Origin: Anastatus disparis | Taxonomy: Eukaryota > Arthropoda > Insecta > Hymenoptera > Eupelmidae | Length of the DNA stretch: 64,000 bases | Reading direction: 5' to 3' | Assembly (NCBI GenBank): GCA_017163975.1 | Contig: JAFFSR010000220.1 | Location: forward strand, 14,402,001 to 14,466,000 | Part shown: piece by piece, positions 12,573-24,597 of the stretch | Numbering within the stretch: position 1 is the first letter of the stretch | Layout: the number at the start of each line of letters is the position of its first letter | The notes under the pieces: generated by a model | The model's input: only the letters and a program-made list of their open reading frames with translations | The model's database searches: none | What the model was told of the DNA's origin: nothing | Translations under genes and position numbers: made by a program

Positions 12573-14073
12573 GGCATATGTACTAAATGGCAAGACAAAT
12601 ATTTAATTCATTGCTTTTAAGATAATTTAACCAGTGCTAGATTCATAAAACTGGTTCTAAATGTCAAATTTGTCTCAAACAAAATACAGATAACTTATTA
12701 AGCTTAAAATTTTTAAGATTTGAATACAAGACAATAAAATTAAGCACGCAAAATATAAGAAATTAGAAATTTTGCGACTATGCGCACCTCGAAACCTTTA
12801 TTTACATACCTTGTCCCGCAAAATTTGGACGATTGCCCGTATACGTGTATATGTGTGTGTGTGAGTTTTACTTCTCGCGACGTCTAACTTCTTGCAAGCT
12901 ACGATATAAATTTAATTAAAATATTTTTGCTAAGCGCTTGGGATTAGCTATGCAAATGGTTTTCTGCAAAGCCTTATCGTATTTGCAGGGCGCTAGGGAG
13001 TTAAAGCTTATAGCTACTACTAGCTTGCTTTATGAATAAATTATACTATGTTCATTCTACTTGTTTCTTGTATATGAACAAATTTTAATAAAGATACCTT
13101 CGCGTGTCTTATTCGTATAAATGCATACACAGGCACATATATACCTTTCGAAACTTTTTTTTCTTTCTTTAATTCCGTTTCCTCTTTTCTTTTTTTCTCA
13201 CCCTCAAATCTGAATATTATTCTTTGAATAAATTATAAATGGGTGCCAAAATGATTAATCTCAGAAATCGTTTATCATTTAAATTGCTTGAGTTAACCGA
13301 AGTGACGAATGTTGAAAGTTATGCATATTAACTTGAAAGCTTGAAGAAGCTTTTTCAAAGACGAAAAATTGAGTTTAAAATAAATTTTGCCAACGACTAG
13401 AACGTAATAACATACTCAGCAATGATTTTGGCATGGCTGGAGAAAAAAAAAACTCTACTTTCCCTGTGTCTTATGGTTTTCTGAAAAGTAGGTTAGGAAA
13501 CTCGATACAAGAAGAAGAAGAAGGCTTCCGGCTTCTGAAGCTTATCCAAAGCGATTGTCTTACATAGACTAGTTTTCAAGCGTATAGATATAATGCACTT
13601 AAATCTAGATTGAGAGAGAAAGTTAAGATAATTTTGAGACGTCAAGTCAATGTTTATCTTCTAAAGTTGGAAGGAAAATAAACTTATTTTTGAGATAAAT
13701 TTTCTTCAGAGAAATTTAACATTCTCAAAGTTTGAAAGAGTCATTTTTTAACCGATATCATACGACTTTTCAGTGATTTATGCTTCTGCATTATATTTAT
13801 CGACTACGATAAGTTTTTATATTTCTTAAAATGCAAAAAGTATTGATTGTAAAAGTTATAAAAATATCAACAAGTAAGAAATTCAGATTTTTGAAATACA
13901 GTCTATTGTACATTTTACTCTGAACTTCGGAATGTTCGGTGAGATCATTTATAATTCTATCCCGGATAAGCAGTGATCGGTTATCAAAATCCATTAATAT
14001 TCTAAGCTCTCAATTAATCTCTCCAACAAAAAGTAAATACTTAATGAATCTCTTCGAACAAGAAGTAAATACT

Positions 14074-14335
14074 GGGTCATTTTGACCCGATCAATTTTTG
14101 ATCGCTTATAATTCCACAACTACTGAATATTTTGCAAAAAAAATCTCTTAACTTGCAAAAATTCTTAAGAATGGTTTAAATTATGTACAAATCATTTATC
14201 AATGTGATAAGCACTCCTAAGTTCTTTCATTTACTTGAAAAAAATTCACATAAAAATATAATGTTGCAAATACTATAGTATTTTACAGAAAATGCTCGAG
14301 GGTCAAATTGACCTACTATATGCTCGGAGGGTGCA
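14074..14335. repeat. remnant of a DNA element with GGTCA palindromes
   Basis: GGGTCATTTTGACCC (14074-14088) is followed directly by CGATCAATTTTTGATCG (14088-14104). GGTCAAATTGACC recurs at 14301-14313 with flanking CTCGAG and CTCGG, and CTATATGC...GCATAG follows near 14316-14337. Palindromes of the GGGTCA-TGACCC type occur near the ends of several insect DNA transposons, including piggyBac-like ones (from memory). No intact terminal repeats or duplication are visible, so the class is a guess. Confidence 0.4.
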
Positions 14336-16934
14336 TAGTATAGAATTCATTAAAAATTAAAGAATCAAAGATTTAAAAATGATTTATTCTTAAGCTAAGG
14401 ATTTAGAAAGATAAGTACTTAAAATGGCTATAACGTAAGAAAAGAAAGAAAGTAATTTAGTTGCAAGTATAATGCATACCAATAAAGTTAAAGCCTTGAA
14501 TTCATAACAACAGAAGTCTACATCTTTGTGGGTGAGAAGATGCACAGTATAAGAGAATTATGGCTCATAAGCAAGCAAATCTCATAAAGGGCTTGTGAGC
14601 TGCTCTCTTTCTCTCTCTCTTTCTCGGTCGTCGTTCTATGATTTTCGTCCGAGCATCCCAGTGTGTATATATATAGGTTTTATATGCGCGTGCGCTTCTA
14701 AATATTTCAAGCGCCGGCCAACTTTAGGTTGTTAACGCTTAGGCACACCACCGCTTCTGGAAATATTTACCCTTGCCTTTAAAGCTTACTCGTCGACGAC
14801 CCTAAAACTTATGAGCTGCTAAAGGAACTAACACGACATGTCTCTCTAATGTTTTATTTCTTTAGCATAAAAATCTATGTTTTACATACTTTGTAATAAT
14901 TATTAGCCTGCTTTAGTACATTTCTTTCTTTTTCTTCCTTTTTTTTTGGAATTTGAATAATCTTTGACTAGTCATGAATTAGTTGAAATGATAAAATAAA
15001 TAAGACTTATAATTGTCAAATTTGTTGTGTATTAGTTAGTTTTGGCACGGATGTAAAGTTCTGTCTAACTGTGGTAAAGCTGATACAATAATTTAAAATA
15101 ATTAGTAAATTAGACACGACGCCTAATGTATATGCTCGAACGTTGAGTTTACATTTGAAAATTGACATTTTAGAAACAAGCTCGAATTTTCCTGCCCCTT
15201 TCAATTTGCTTCATCAGCGAGCTTTTCAATTTAATATTAAGTGTAATAATTTTATTAATGCTTTTAAAAGCTCTTTAAACTCAATGATTTTCATTATAAA
15301 TTTAATTAAATTAAGTAGTTCCAGTGGAAAATGCTTCCATTCGAAAATTTTATTTTATGAAAGTAGTTATTGGAATCGAAAGCAAATCTATGTTGAAATG
15401 ACTTTTAATATTAATTAATTTACAAAATCATAAATTAACTTTTAGTTATTTTGTGGTCAATAATAATTTGAATTATTTGATAAAAATGCTACTGCGAAAC
15501 AACCAAAGTTAAAAAGTTAGGTTAACTTAAGGAAGGAAAAACATGATTAGCAGGTGTAGACACTCATCATTTAATATAGGATTTTAAAGCATTTTACAAT
15601 GATCTTACTGATAGATATTTTTACTTAGTAACGAATGTCTTAACGAGTTGCAAATTCTGGCGCATATTTCAGCATCATTGAACATTAATGCCAGGTGATG
15701 CATTTAAGGTCTTTCTATGTTTGTTTAAAATCTTCTATAACGATGAGAGCACACTGTTCTTGGGTTATATGCTACTAAAAGCACGTGGTGGACGTGTCGT
15801 TTTATTAATAGCCATCGTTGGTATGCTGAGATAGTGAGATACATATACATTCTATCTCGCTCATTTCTAGTATCATCATCTCTCTTTTTCCCCCCATTAC
15901 TTTTTATCCCTCGACAATTTTGCCTTTTATCTCTTCCCCCCTTTGAGTAGCGTTATAACGCCTCCCTCCTCCACTCATTCTCCTTGCGCGTTATTGCGCA
16001 ATCAATCTTTTCTGAAACGCCAGCCACAGAATAGAACTTGTTGACTTTTTGACGCCTCTCACTCGCAAGTGTCATTTGTTTTCCCCGATTTCTTTTTCTC
16101 TAATTATCATAAATTGCTATTGACTGAATTTTTATGAGCCGTGGCCCTGTTTTTCGCTCCTCCGTCTATGTGAGTCATAATTTTTGGTATAAGGTTTTTT
16201 TTAATACACATAATGTTATATCGCTATTTACTTATGCATGGATGGAAGACATAAGGTTTCTTTCTTGCTGCGCGTTCATCATGTCTCATGTAATTTTGAT
16301 AAAGTGCAGTTACATATTCATCATTGAATATTAGCTGTATAATAGAATGTAATACGTTTTTAAACGTGGGATTTAGAATATTATTTTCTAAAACAATTGC
16401 ACTAATGGTAAACAAATAAAAAATAATTTTTTAATATTTGATATATCATTTTTAATTAACAAAAATCATGCATTAGTAAATTAAACAACCTTGAAAAGTT
16501 TGTAAAATTTGCTCTTACTTTAGTAATTGAAAAAGAAAAATTGAATCAACGTATACATAATTTTCAAACGTTAATTTACGAAAGTGAACATGACTTTGTA
16601 ACATATGTATCCATGTGAAGGATTAATTCACTAGTTGAACATAAATTAATGTAATTTGAAACATGACGTTTGTAATATTCAATAGCATTATAACTCTTAT
16701 CATGTTTTCATTACAGCAGCCCATCCACGTTAAAATATAGCTAATGAAGATCCTATACATAGGGTTTCGAAATAAAATATTTAATTTATCGATTGTTAGT
16801 TCTAGAGAATAATTATTGGATTATATGGAAAATAGTCTTTACATATTTTGTAGAAATAGTGTATTATTAATTTCGTTTTAGAAACGTTTAGGTGAAATGA
16901 ATAATTAAATCATTAATCGTTTGTCTTTTTTTTC

Positions 16935-16955
16935 ATATATATATATATATATATA
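16935..16955. repeat. (AT)n microsatellite
   Basis: About ten AT units after a T-rich run, roughly 270 bp upstream of exon A. Confidence 0.9.
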
Positions 16956-17225
16956 ATCTCTGATAGATAAATTTGTTCAGCAAACATTTACCAACTCTAT
17001 TCAAACAAAGTTAACGCGTAATAAATTATTTTTAAGACTGAATGTTGAAAGTGGATTAACATAAAATTTCAATAAAAATGAAAATTAAATTTTCTAATTT
17101 AATTTTAAGTAGAATACTTGAGCGAACGAATGTGTTTAAACGTGATAAGCATGAGCGTTTGTTTCATATAGATATTGCTTGTATAGTACAAATGGTCTAA
17201 CGATGCATTTGCTCTTTTGTTACAG

Positions 17226-17269
17226 AATCATGAGTACAGCGGTTACGGTGATGAGCCCCGACGTAAAAG
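17226..17269 (+). CDS. sm: hnRNP L exon A: inter-RRM linker before RRM2
   Basis: This 44-nt internal exon lies between a TTGTTACAG acceptor and an AAAAG/GTAAGAG donor. It enters in phase 0 and leaves after two bases of a codon. Translation gives the charged linker NHEYSGYGDEPRRK, and the split Arg codon is completed by the first base of exon B. In hnRNP L family proteins this position lies between RRM1 and RRM2. Identification rests on the perfect phase match with exon B and on the RRM2 sequence that follows, because the linker alone is poorly conserved. Skipping this exon would shift the reading frame. The ATG at 17230 is out of frame and is not a start codon here. Its GC content is clearly above that of the flanking introns. 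Confidence 0.85.
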
Positions 17270-17471
17270 GTAAGAGTCACAAAAGCTGCATCATCCACAT
17301 AGCTGTTGCAAAATACCCTTATCCACCTTATAAACCCATCCTATTAAGTTAGTCTGATAGTCTATAAGATGAAGCATTGCAGATAGCTTACCGTAGCAAA
17401 ACTCAGTGATGCGTGCATACACGAGAAAGAGCACATACACACACAGTATAACTAAAAGCTAAAGAGATCCA

Positions 17472-17488
17472 AGAGAGAGAGAGAGAGA
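17472..17488. repeat. (AG)n microsatellite
   Basis: About eight AG units, 200 bp downstream of the exon A donor. Confidence 0.85.
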
Positions 17489-17694
17489 CAAAGAGAACAA
17501 TAGGGATGGAAGGGACATAGAGAAGATGGACGTGGCGGTAACACCCAAGAAAGAGAGATGCCGACAACGACGAGCAAGACGATTCGTTGTCTTATAGTAG
17601 TCGTAGTTAGACGTCGTCCCAAATCGTGCGCGCACTTAACGCTCGGCTTAACTTCTTATTATTAGACTTGGCTAAAGTGGCTATCTTTCTCTAG

Positions 17695-17716
17695 CTCTCT
17701 CTCTCTCTCTCTCTCT
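17695..17716. repeat. (CT)n microsatellite
   Basis: Eleven CT units in the transcribed strand. Pyrimidine tracts like this can bind polypyrimidine-tract-binding proteins. Whether this one does is not known. Confidence 0.9.
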
Positions 17717-20700
17717 TTTACTCTTTCTTGGTGAACTTCGGCATAACTGCGGGTTGTAACCCAAGAGACGTACAGCGTTTTAATTAATTTCTGCTCTCTC
17801 CCGCAAGCGGAATGAGTTCTATCCGTTCATTCGTCAAGATATATCCCCTTCTTTTAAATCTATTGAATGCATCTTGATGGACGTAGCGCCCTAACTATAT
17901 TGCTCGCTGCTTATCAGTACTTTCTAATAAGATAGAATCTTTTATTAATTGCATATCATTCTTGAGATTCCATTTGCCATCATTCCATTTCTTTTTATAG
18001 CTTTGTATTAAGCTTTTTTCCCGGTTTATAAATCCCTGTGAACATTTAAGTAACAACCCTAATACTCAATTATTTTTTTATTAAAATGATAAAAAGATTT
18101 AATATTTTTTTAATTATGATAAAAAAATTCCATCTTAAATAAATTGTTACTAACAATATTTTAGTACAATATTTTGTAATTAAAAAGTACAAAAAATATA
18201 AGACGAAAATTAAGTTTAAAAAATTCCAGATTTTGATAGTCAAATGTAATCACTGAAGTTATCGATAGCCAATATTCAATCAGCTATACCGTCAATATTC
18301 AATCAGATAATACACGCGAGTTTTGAAATAAAAAAATTTTTTTTTACTTATTATAAACTTATCGAATATTTAACTATAAATTAAAGCTATCAATCACATA
18401 AATTGAATAAACATCGTCCTTAAAAAAGAAATGTGAGATAAAAAAAATTTGCTTAAAATCAATACAATCTCAAACTGTACACATGTATAAGTAATAAAAA
18501 AACACTCGAATAATGCAAAGAAAAATTTTCTCAAATTTTATTGTTTAATGAGCTCAAATAATCCATTAAATCATAAAAATTCAGAAAAATATTTTTTTTT
18601 TAAATCTTTAACGAATATGAATTTGAGTTATTATTAACCAAGTGTTGGTGTCGCTACCTTATGCTTTATTAAAATATTCAAATGGCAAATTTAAAAATCA
18701 CAGTCTTTTCAGTTTACAAAATTCATGTTTGTGAAATTTAGTTTTTATTATGTAGTTATTTTGCAATCATTGTTCGGCTAGTTTCCAATTCTTTTTTTCC
18801 ATAATCTAAATACTAATTAGTCGTGTAATATTAAAGTGTGCTATTTAAAATTATTTCGAAATATAACAACTTATATAAATTTAAAAACTTTAATTTGAAA
18901 TTTTATTACCTCTACATAAAACGATAGCGGCTTAGCCTGGCTAAAGGATAATAGATATTACGGGATCATAAGAAAGGAAATATTTTCAATCAAGATTAAA
19001 TTGAATTATAAAATCCGCGATATTAATTTTATTTCATATTAATTTTCTTTAAAACCACAATAATAATTGCCAAAATCAAATATATTGTCATTTGAAATAT
19101 CAAAAACGCAGCAAAGTGATCGTACAATATAATGGTTGAAAATTCAACGATAATACAGGATAAATTTTGGAAATGCATTTATTTTTGTGGCTTGCGCGCT
19201 GTACGGCACAAAATAACGAATGTACTGAAAGATAATGATAAAACGATTGTACCGTGCATAAATGTCTGTTGCGAATATTTGTTTGGTTTTTGACGATAAG
19301 GTTAATGACACATTTTTTTTTTCATAAAATCAAATAAGAGAAAAAGCATTATATTGGAAAATTCTTCATGGCTAAGCGATATCTCAGCTAATACAGAACA
19401 AGCTCGAATCGCACAATGGTATGTTCAATTCGCAAGAACAGATCGTTTTTATATTAGTCGGTATTATCATATTTTTAATACTTGTTCAATTCTTTATTAT
19501 TGGTAGATCAAAAAATGTAAAATAAGCATACAAAAATGTCAATAAATGAAATTATTATTCAAGACAATACGAGATAAAAAGTATCGTAAATGAACAAAGT
19601 TTAAAGTCTGAAAGTGAAGAGTATAATTTGTGGAATAAGAGGGAAATCGAGCTTAAACAGTTTTCAAATTTATTATTAAAAGATAATTAACAGATGTACA
19701 TCAAAGATCGTTCAAGTTAAAAATATCAGGAAAAAATAATACTGAATACACGACAGAGATCTTGACAACTGCAAATAAACTTTCTACAATTGGAAAAAAT
19801 TTTTAATGAAAACTGGCAACATCATTATTATTTAGTCTACCGAAGCAAGGCGAAAAGTTGATAACAAAATGGAAAAATTGTCAATTAGAGAGATTTTTGG
19901 GAAAACTTTGCTAACAGTAATTAAATAGAGAATACGGAAGGATTTTTTAATATGAACAGTTCCTTCTAAAATAAATCTACAAATTATCAATACTTTGTTT
20001 TGTTTTCATTACGCTTGATAAAAAAGTGCATATGCAAGAATGAAAAAAATGAAAGTGCATAGAATTTCTCGACAATATTTGATTATTATTCTAGCGTAAT
20101 ATCAAAATGAATTTTCTAATTTTAAATCGTAAAGCCAGGTTCACTTGAAATACAAATTTTAATCTGCTCTGTTTATTATACTTCGAGTAATATTGATGTA
20201 GTACATTTTTGTTATGCTTATTTTGTACTGTTTAGCCTACCAACCCTTTTAATTTCGTCGTCAGGCAGTCAAAAAATTGTTAGGATCCTTAGTACATATT
20301 AAATCGTAGGCCATAATATTAGACTTCCTTGGACGACTTTAAAAAGTTTAATCAAAACAATTAGTTTTTATTTTTAACAGTATTATTTTATCCTATTTAC
20401 TGTGTATTCGTTCATTGCTAAAATATTGAAATTAGAGCACAGGTTTACAGCTTAATGATTAAATCAGAACTGTCTATTAAAATTACGATATATCTTTTAA
20501 AATAATCCATTACAATTCTCAATTAAAGTAATATTCATTAATTAAAGTCACTCTAGCATTACGAACGAACAATATTTTGTTTTCAGAGGAGAAAATTTAT
20601 TGCGCAAATTGATTTATCATCAAAAATTTTTAATAGACAAAATGATTATTTATGCACTTAGTCGTTCCCAAAAACTAACACGTAACATTCATTTATTATT

Positions 20701-20765
20701 ATTTAGATAAATTAATTTTAAATTTCTATTAAAATTATTATGTATGTTACAATTTTGTTTTCCAG

Positions 20766-20835
20766 GGAGGACAATAACAAGCCGAATCACGTGCTGCTAT
20801 TCACCATCATTAATCCGGTCTACCCCATAACTGTG
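20766..20835 (+). CDS. sm: hnRNP L exon B: start of RRM2
   Basis: This 70-nt internal exon lies between TTTTCCAG and GTG/GTATGT. It supplies the last base of the Arg codon begun in exon A, then 23 codons, and ends in phase 0. The peptide contains NKPNHVLLFTIINPVYPITV. This is the RRM2 first strand and first-helix entry of hnRNP L (vertebrate proteins have VLLFTI followed by NP and Y-I-T). VLLFTI is the RNP2-equivalent strand. hnRNP L is a nuclear RNA-binding protein that prefers CA-rich RNA and regulates splicing; Drosophila smooth is the family member I recall in flies. The paralogue hnRNP LL shares this motif, but insects usually carry one family member. Confidence 0.93.
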
Positions 20836-21476
20836 GTATGTATTATACATTTATATAAACTAAAGATACAGAGTAGTTACAACTACGTACCTAAGCCAAA
20901 ATGCTCGCTACTGTTATTATACACAAAAGAGCCGTCCTTGTGTTTTACCGTACATTCAATTAGTTAGATAGTGCAAAATTGTTCATTGTGGAAACGCAGA
21001 AATTTCGTTTATTTTCTTTCTTTTTAATTCGAATACATTGCAGACAACGCAACACAGGAGAATGGAAACAAAGTAAATAAAAAATCCAAAGAGATAAAAT
21101 TTTATTTTTGATGGTAAAAAAAAGAAAAAGTATGAAGATTTGTGAAGTAATAATAGATAGGCTTACCTGATCACATAAGCTTTTTGTTTTGCTTTTATTT
21201 CATACTTAGCCAACGTCGCCGACGGAGGCTTTACCGACATATATACATGTATACGCACACAGTGCTTTTGTGCTCTAATTAAAGACCATACTCTTGTTTC
21301 TCTATTCGTATTCTTTGTGACTGGGTTTCTTTCTGTGCTTTAAATTCTCATTAAGTAACAACGTATTGTGCTTAACTTGTTAGCGTATTTTAGTCAAGAA
21401 ATAAAATTATTTTGTAAATATTCATTAAAAATTGATATTGAATTGATCGTTTTAGTGACGATTATGCATTGTGATT

Positions 21477-21642
21477 TTTTTTTTATTTAACGTCGCTGTA
21501 TTTACGGTGCTAATCAGCGACGAAGATTGACAGTGCGTTTGTGAAAAAAACACATGTTATAGTGGTACTTGTATCACTCGGCCGCCGAGAGTGGGATTTA
21601 AACTCAGGACCCCGAGATTGCGAATCCATCGCTCAAGACCTC
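21477..21642 (-). mobile_element. tRNA-derived SINE copy 1, with 13-bp target duplication
   Basis: The element lies on the minus strand. Its tRNA-like head is at the right and its A/T-rich tail at the left. A perfect 13-bp direct repeat, ATGCATTGTGATT, flanks it (21464-21476 and 21643-21655), showing target-primed insertion. The head is shorter than in the other copies: the segment carrying the A-box region, found in copy 5 between two CTC triplets, is missing here. The B-box region has decayed, with the plus strand reading GGGATTTAAAC. The tail stem CGTCGCTG/CAGCGACG is intact. The copy cannot be transcriptionally competent as it stands. Confidence 0.88.
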
Positions 21643-23079
21643 ATGCATTGTGATTAATACAGGACTGTTAATTTTAATTAACTGCTAATTAAATTTAGGA
21701 TAACTTGATGAGTATATGAACTCAGACAAAAAGATATTGTTAAAACAAGAGTTTTAAAGAATAGCTAAAAAATTTATCTATATCGATTTGAATTCTAGCT
21801 ATATTTTTAGCTGAAAGTTTTCTAGCTAAAAATCCAGTTTAATTAATTGAAAATTTTGTTGGATTTTTGCTTCAATAAAGAATAGCAACTTCGTTAAATG
21901 TTATTATATTCTTAGACAACATTTTACTCATGTTTTTCAAATATAATTTCTGATTTAAAATGTTGTCAATTGTTTGAATAATTTCAAAAACATTAATACA
22001 ATTTTTTTGTATTTTAGTTATTCATTGTTATGCGATCAATTACGAGAAGGTTTACCCTACATGAATTGCTAATTTTTAAATTATAATATTCAGTATAAGA
22101 ATGAGTCGCAGCTCTGCTTTAAAAAAATTAAATGCAATTTTCTGAATCGTTAGTAAAATAAAATAACATCGCATAATGAAAAATGCAATGATCCTAGTTA
22201 TGTAGTCAATTAGGCTTATCTTAAAGAGGTAAACTATTTTTGAAAAAGCTTTTTTTTTAAATACGCGTATCAAATTTTAAATGTATTTAAGTGATCAGTT
22301 ATAGGTTATTTTATTTTAAAATATTTGTTATAAAGTATATATCAGGATAAAGCCTTTTTTTAAGAATATGCATTTTTATATCTACTAATTTTAGTCTGTG
22401 ATGTAAAGTATTTTTGAAATGATTAAAAAGATGCTTTTAAAATTTGCAAGTAAATATTAAATATTTATTTCTTAATTGCAATTTTCATTGTAAATATAGA
22501 AATTGTACAAATAAATTAATTTGAATAAATTAAAGATTAAATTCTTTAAATTGCTTTCACAATATTATGATAAAAATAATTTTTAATTTTAACTAAAATT
22601 AATTTTAATGTTTTTATTATTATCGCAAATGCATGCAAATGGTCGAGATTAATCCATTATAAACTTTATTATAAATGTATAAATTTAGAAATCACAAAAA
22701 TAATTTATAAATTTTTCATATTACTTGACAAGTCGAGATCTAAAAATAAATAAACTGACCGTACAATTATTAAATTTCCATAAAATTTTCATGTTCATTT
22801 AATATTAAGATTAAAATAATTGAAGAGTACAATAACTGAATATACATTATACATTTACTTTAGAAAGTAAGAATCTCCGAACTATTATTAGCCCAAAGAA
22901 ACAATGCACCTAAGACCATAACGTTCCTTCTGTCTTTCTATGTCTTTCTTTAATTCAATGTAAGTTTTAAAGACAAGAGTCGTATATGCAAAATTCACTT
23001 AAAGCTATTTAATAGTTGCTTTATCGTTCTAGCACAAAACAACCTTTCCAAAGTATCAAATTTTAGAATGTACCTAAGA

Positions 23080-23091
23080 ACACACACACAC
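23080..23091 (+). repeat. short CA tract
   Basis: Six CA units in the transcript sense. hnRNP L proteins prefer CA-rich RNA, so this is a possible self-binding site. No binding is shown. Confidence 0.6.
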
Positions 23092-24392
23092 GTACAGTCA
23101 CATAGACATAAAGACAGACATTACCACCAAAGCAGCAGCAGGCAGGCAGCAGTGGTTACCAATTTAAAGTGCAAACCTTGTTTCAAGTTAGGGTCACGTA
23201 TTATAAAGAGAAAAGACGAGAGACGATTGCTGCCTGGCTATATACGTGTATTATAGAGAGACGGATAATCTGACCTTATTTGCATTCACCGAGTTCAAGT
23301 AATCGCATCCAATTACACGCGAGTTTGATGTTGTTTTATGCTTCCCGTGAACTGAGTGTTAATCTATGATACTGTTTATTTTATGGGCTTTTTTTTACTT
23401 CTTTAGCCCGCGAGTTCGGATGATATTACAGGTGGTTGATTAATTGCACACTTTTTTCTTTAGAGAAATTATTTGATGAAGTCCGAAAGATTTTTTAATA
23501 GATATAAATTTTTTTAGCATAATACTGAATTTTGATTATTTTCTTTTAGTTTATTATCTTGTATAGAATTTAGATTGAATTTTTATTTATTATTTCTGTA
23601 AATATTTTTCCTCGTACTTTTTTTTTAAACGCGTGTTCTATTTAAGTCATTTTTAAATTTAAGCAAACCCCATGGTAAAAATTAAAATAAGAAAAGCAAA
23701 ATAACAATTCGAAAATGAAATTATGCCACTTTATATATACTGCAATGCAAGAATAAATTTAAGTTTTGAATGTTTATCCTAAGTGAGCGATAAACATATG
23801 AATACGTATGTATGTAAATTTAACATAAATTTAACATCTCTTATCCTGACCCAACTTACTTTTGACGTATTCGCAAACATTTAATTTCCAAAATGGTTAG
23901 AATGCTGAGAAAAAAATAATAATAAATCAGAATAATAATCATTCCATATTTTGTCTGGAAAAAATGAGCTATTTAACGGTCTGCAAAAATTACTTTTGCA
24001 AAAATATTTTTAATATTAGATGAATAAAGTTTTACTGTCATCGCACATTCTTTTGGTTTTGTTTATTAATTGCTTTTAATTATTTTTACAATGATTGTTA
24101 AAATATTTAATATTTAATGCTTAAAATTATTTTAAAATTATTCCACAATAAACATTAACTGGAATACATTTTCATAAATTCTTTAGAATTAAAATTAAAA
24201 GCTCGGTGTTATAAATATTTGTTAAGAGCACAAAAATAAATGATAAAATTAAATTATTCTTCAAGCGAGTTCAACGTACTCTTTTTAGATTTCAAAATAA
24301 AACAACGTAAAGAAAAAAAAAACAATAATGTGAAACATTCTAACACATGAGAAGACAAATATTATTACACAATGTAATTCATAAGTAATATT

Positions 24393-24597
24393 TTTTTTTA
24401 TTAATTTAATTTAACGTGCTTGTATTTATGCTATCATTGCGATGCTAATTAGCGACGGCGGTCGTTCAGTGTGTTTGTGAACAAAGCACATGTAACGTAC
24501 AGAGATGCTTGTATCAATCGACCAAGAGCGGGATTCGAACTCGAGACCTTGATATTACGAATCTATCGCTCTACCGATTGAGCCACTGTCGACCTAT
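24393..24597 (-). mobile_element. tRNA-derived SINE copy 2
   Basis: This is a full-length copy in the same orientation as copy 1. On the minus strand the head contains the A-box-like TGGCTCAATCGGTAGAG, an anticodon-loop-like TTCGTAA and the B-box-like GAGTTCGAATCCC. The imperfect flanking repeats ATAAGTAATATT (24381-24392) and ATAAGTAGTATT (24598-24609) are the probable target duplication, with one mismatch. A tRNA-unrelated body of about 120 bp ends in the tail stem, which is partly decayed here. Confidence 0.88.

Larger units (their letters stand above)
1..17225 (+). other. sm: 3' part of an upstream intron of the hnRNP L gene
   Basis: This stretch lies upstream of the first recognisable exon and ends in a good acceptor, TTGTTACAG, at 17225. 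No exon encoding RRM1 was found in it, so the previous exon probably lies left of the window and the intron is at least 17.2 kb. The sequence is AT-rich with many A and T runs. It holds a palindromic transposon remnant at 959-1238, a palindromic TTAA element at 6346-6734, transposon-like palindromes at 14074-14335, one copy of an old dispersed repeat at about 288-651, and GA/CT tracts near 3762, 4941, 9640 and 12315. An alternative promoter or first exon cannot be excluded, but none is supported. Confidence 0.75.
17270..20765 (+). other. sm: hnRNP L intron between exons A and B
   Basis: A U2-type GT-AG intron of 3496 bp, with donor GTAAGA and acceptor TTTTCCAG. Its first 550 bp are a GC-richer island containing a CA-rich stretch (17432-17445), a GA tract (17472-17488) and a CT tract (17695-17716). 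The rest is AT-rich, and I see no further genes or mobile elements in it. Confidence 0.85.

Noticed and set aside
17230..17269. ATG in exon A as a translation start
   Set aside because: It is out of frame with RRM2. The exon has a good acceptor and enters in phase 0 from an upstream exon.
24530..24597. tRNA gene on the minus strand (also at the other SINE heads)
   Set aside because: The tRNA-like arms are imperfect, the acceptor stem does not pair, and the sequence continues into a repeated SINE body.
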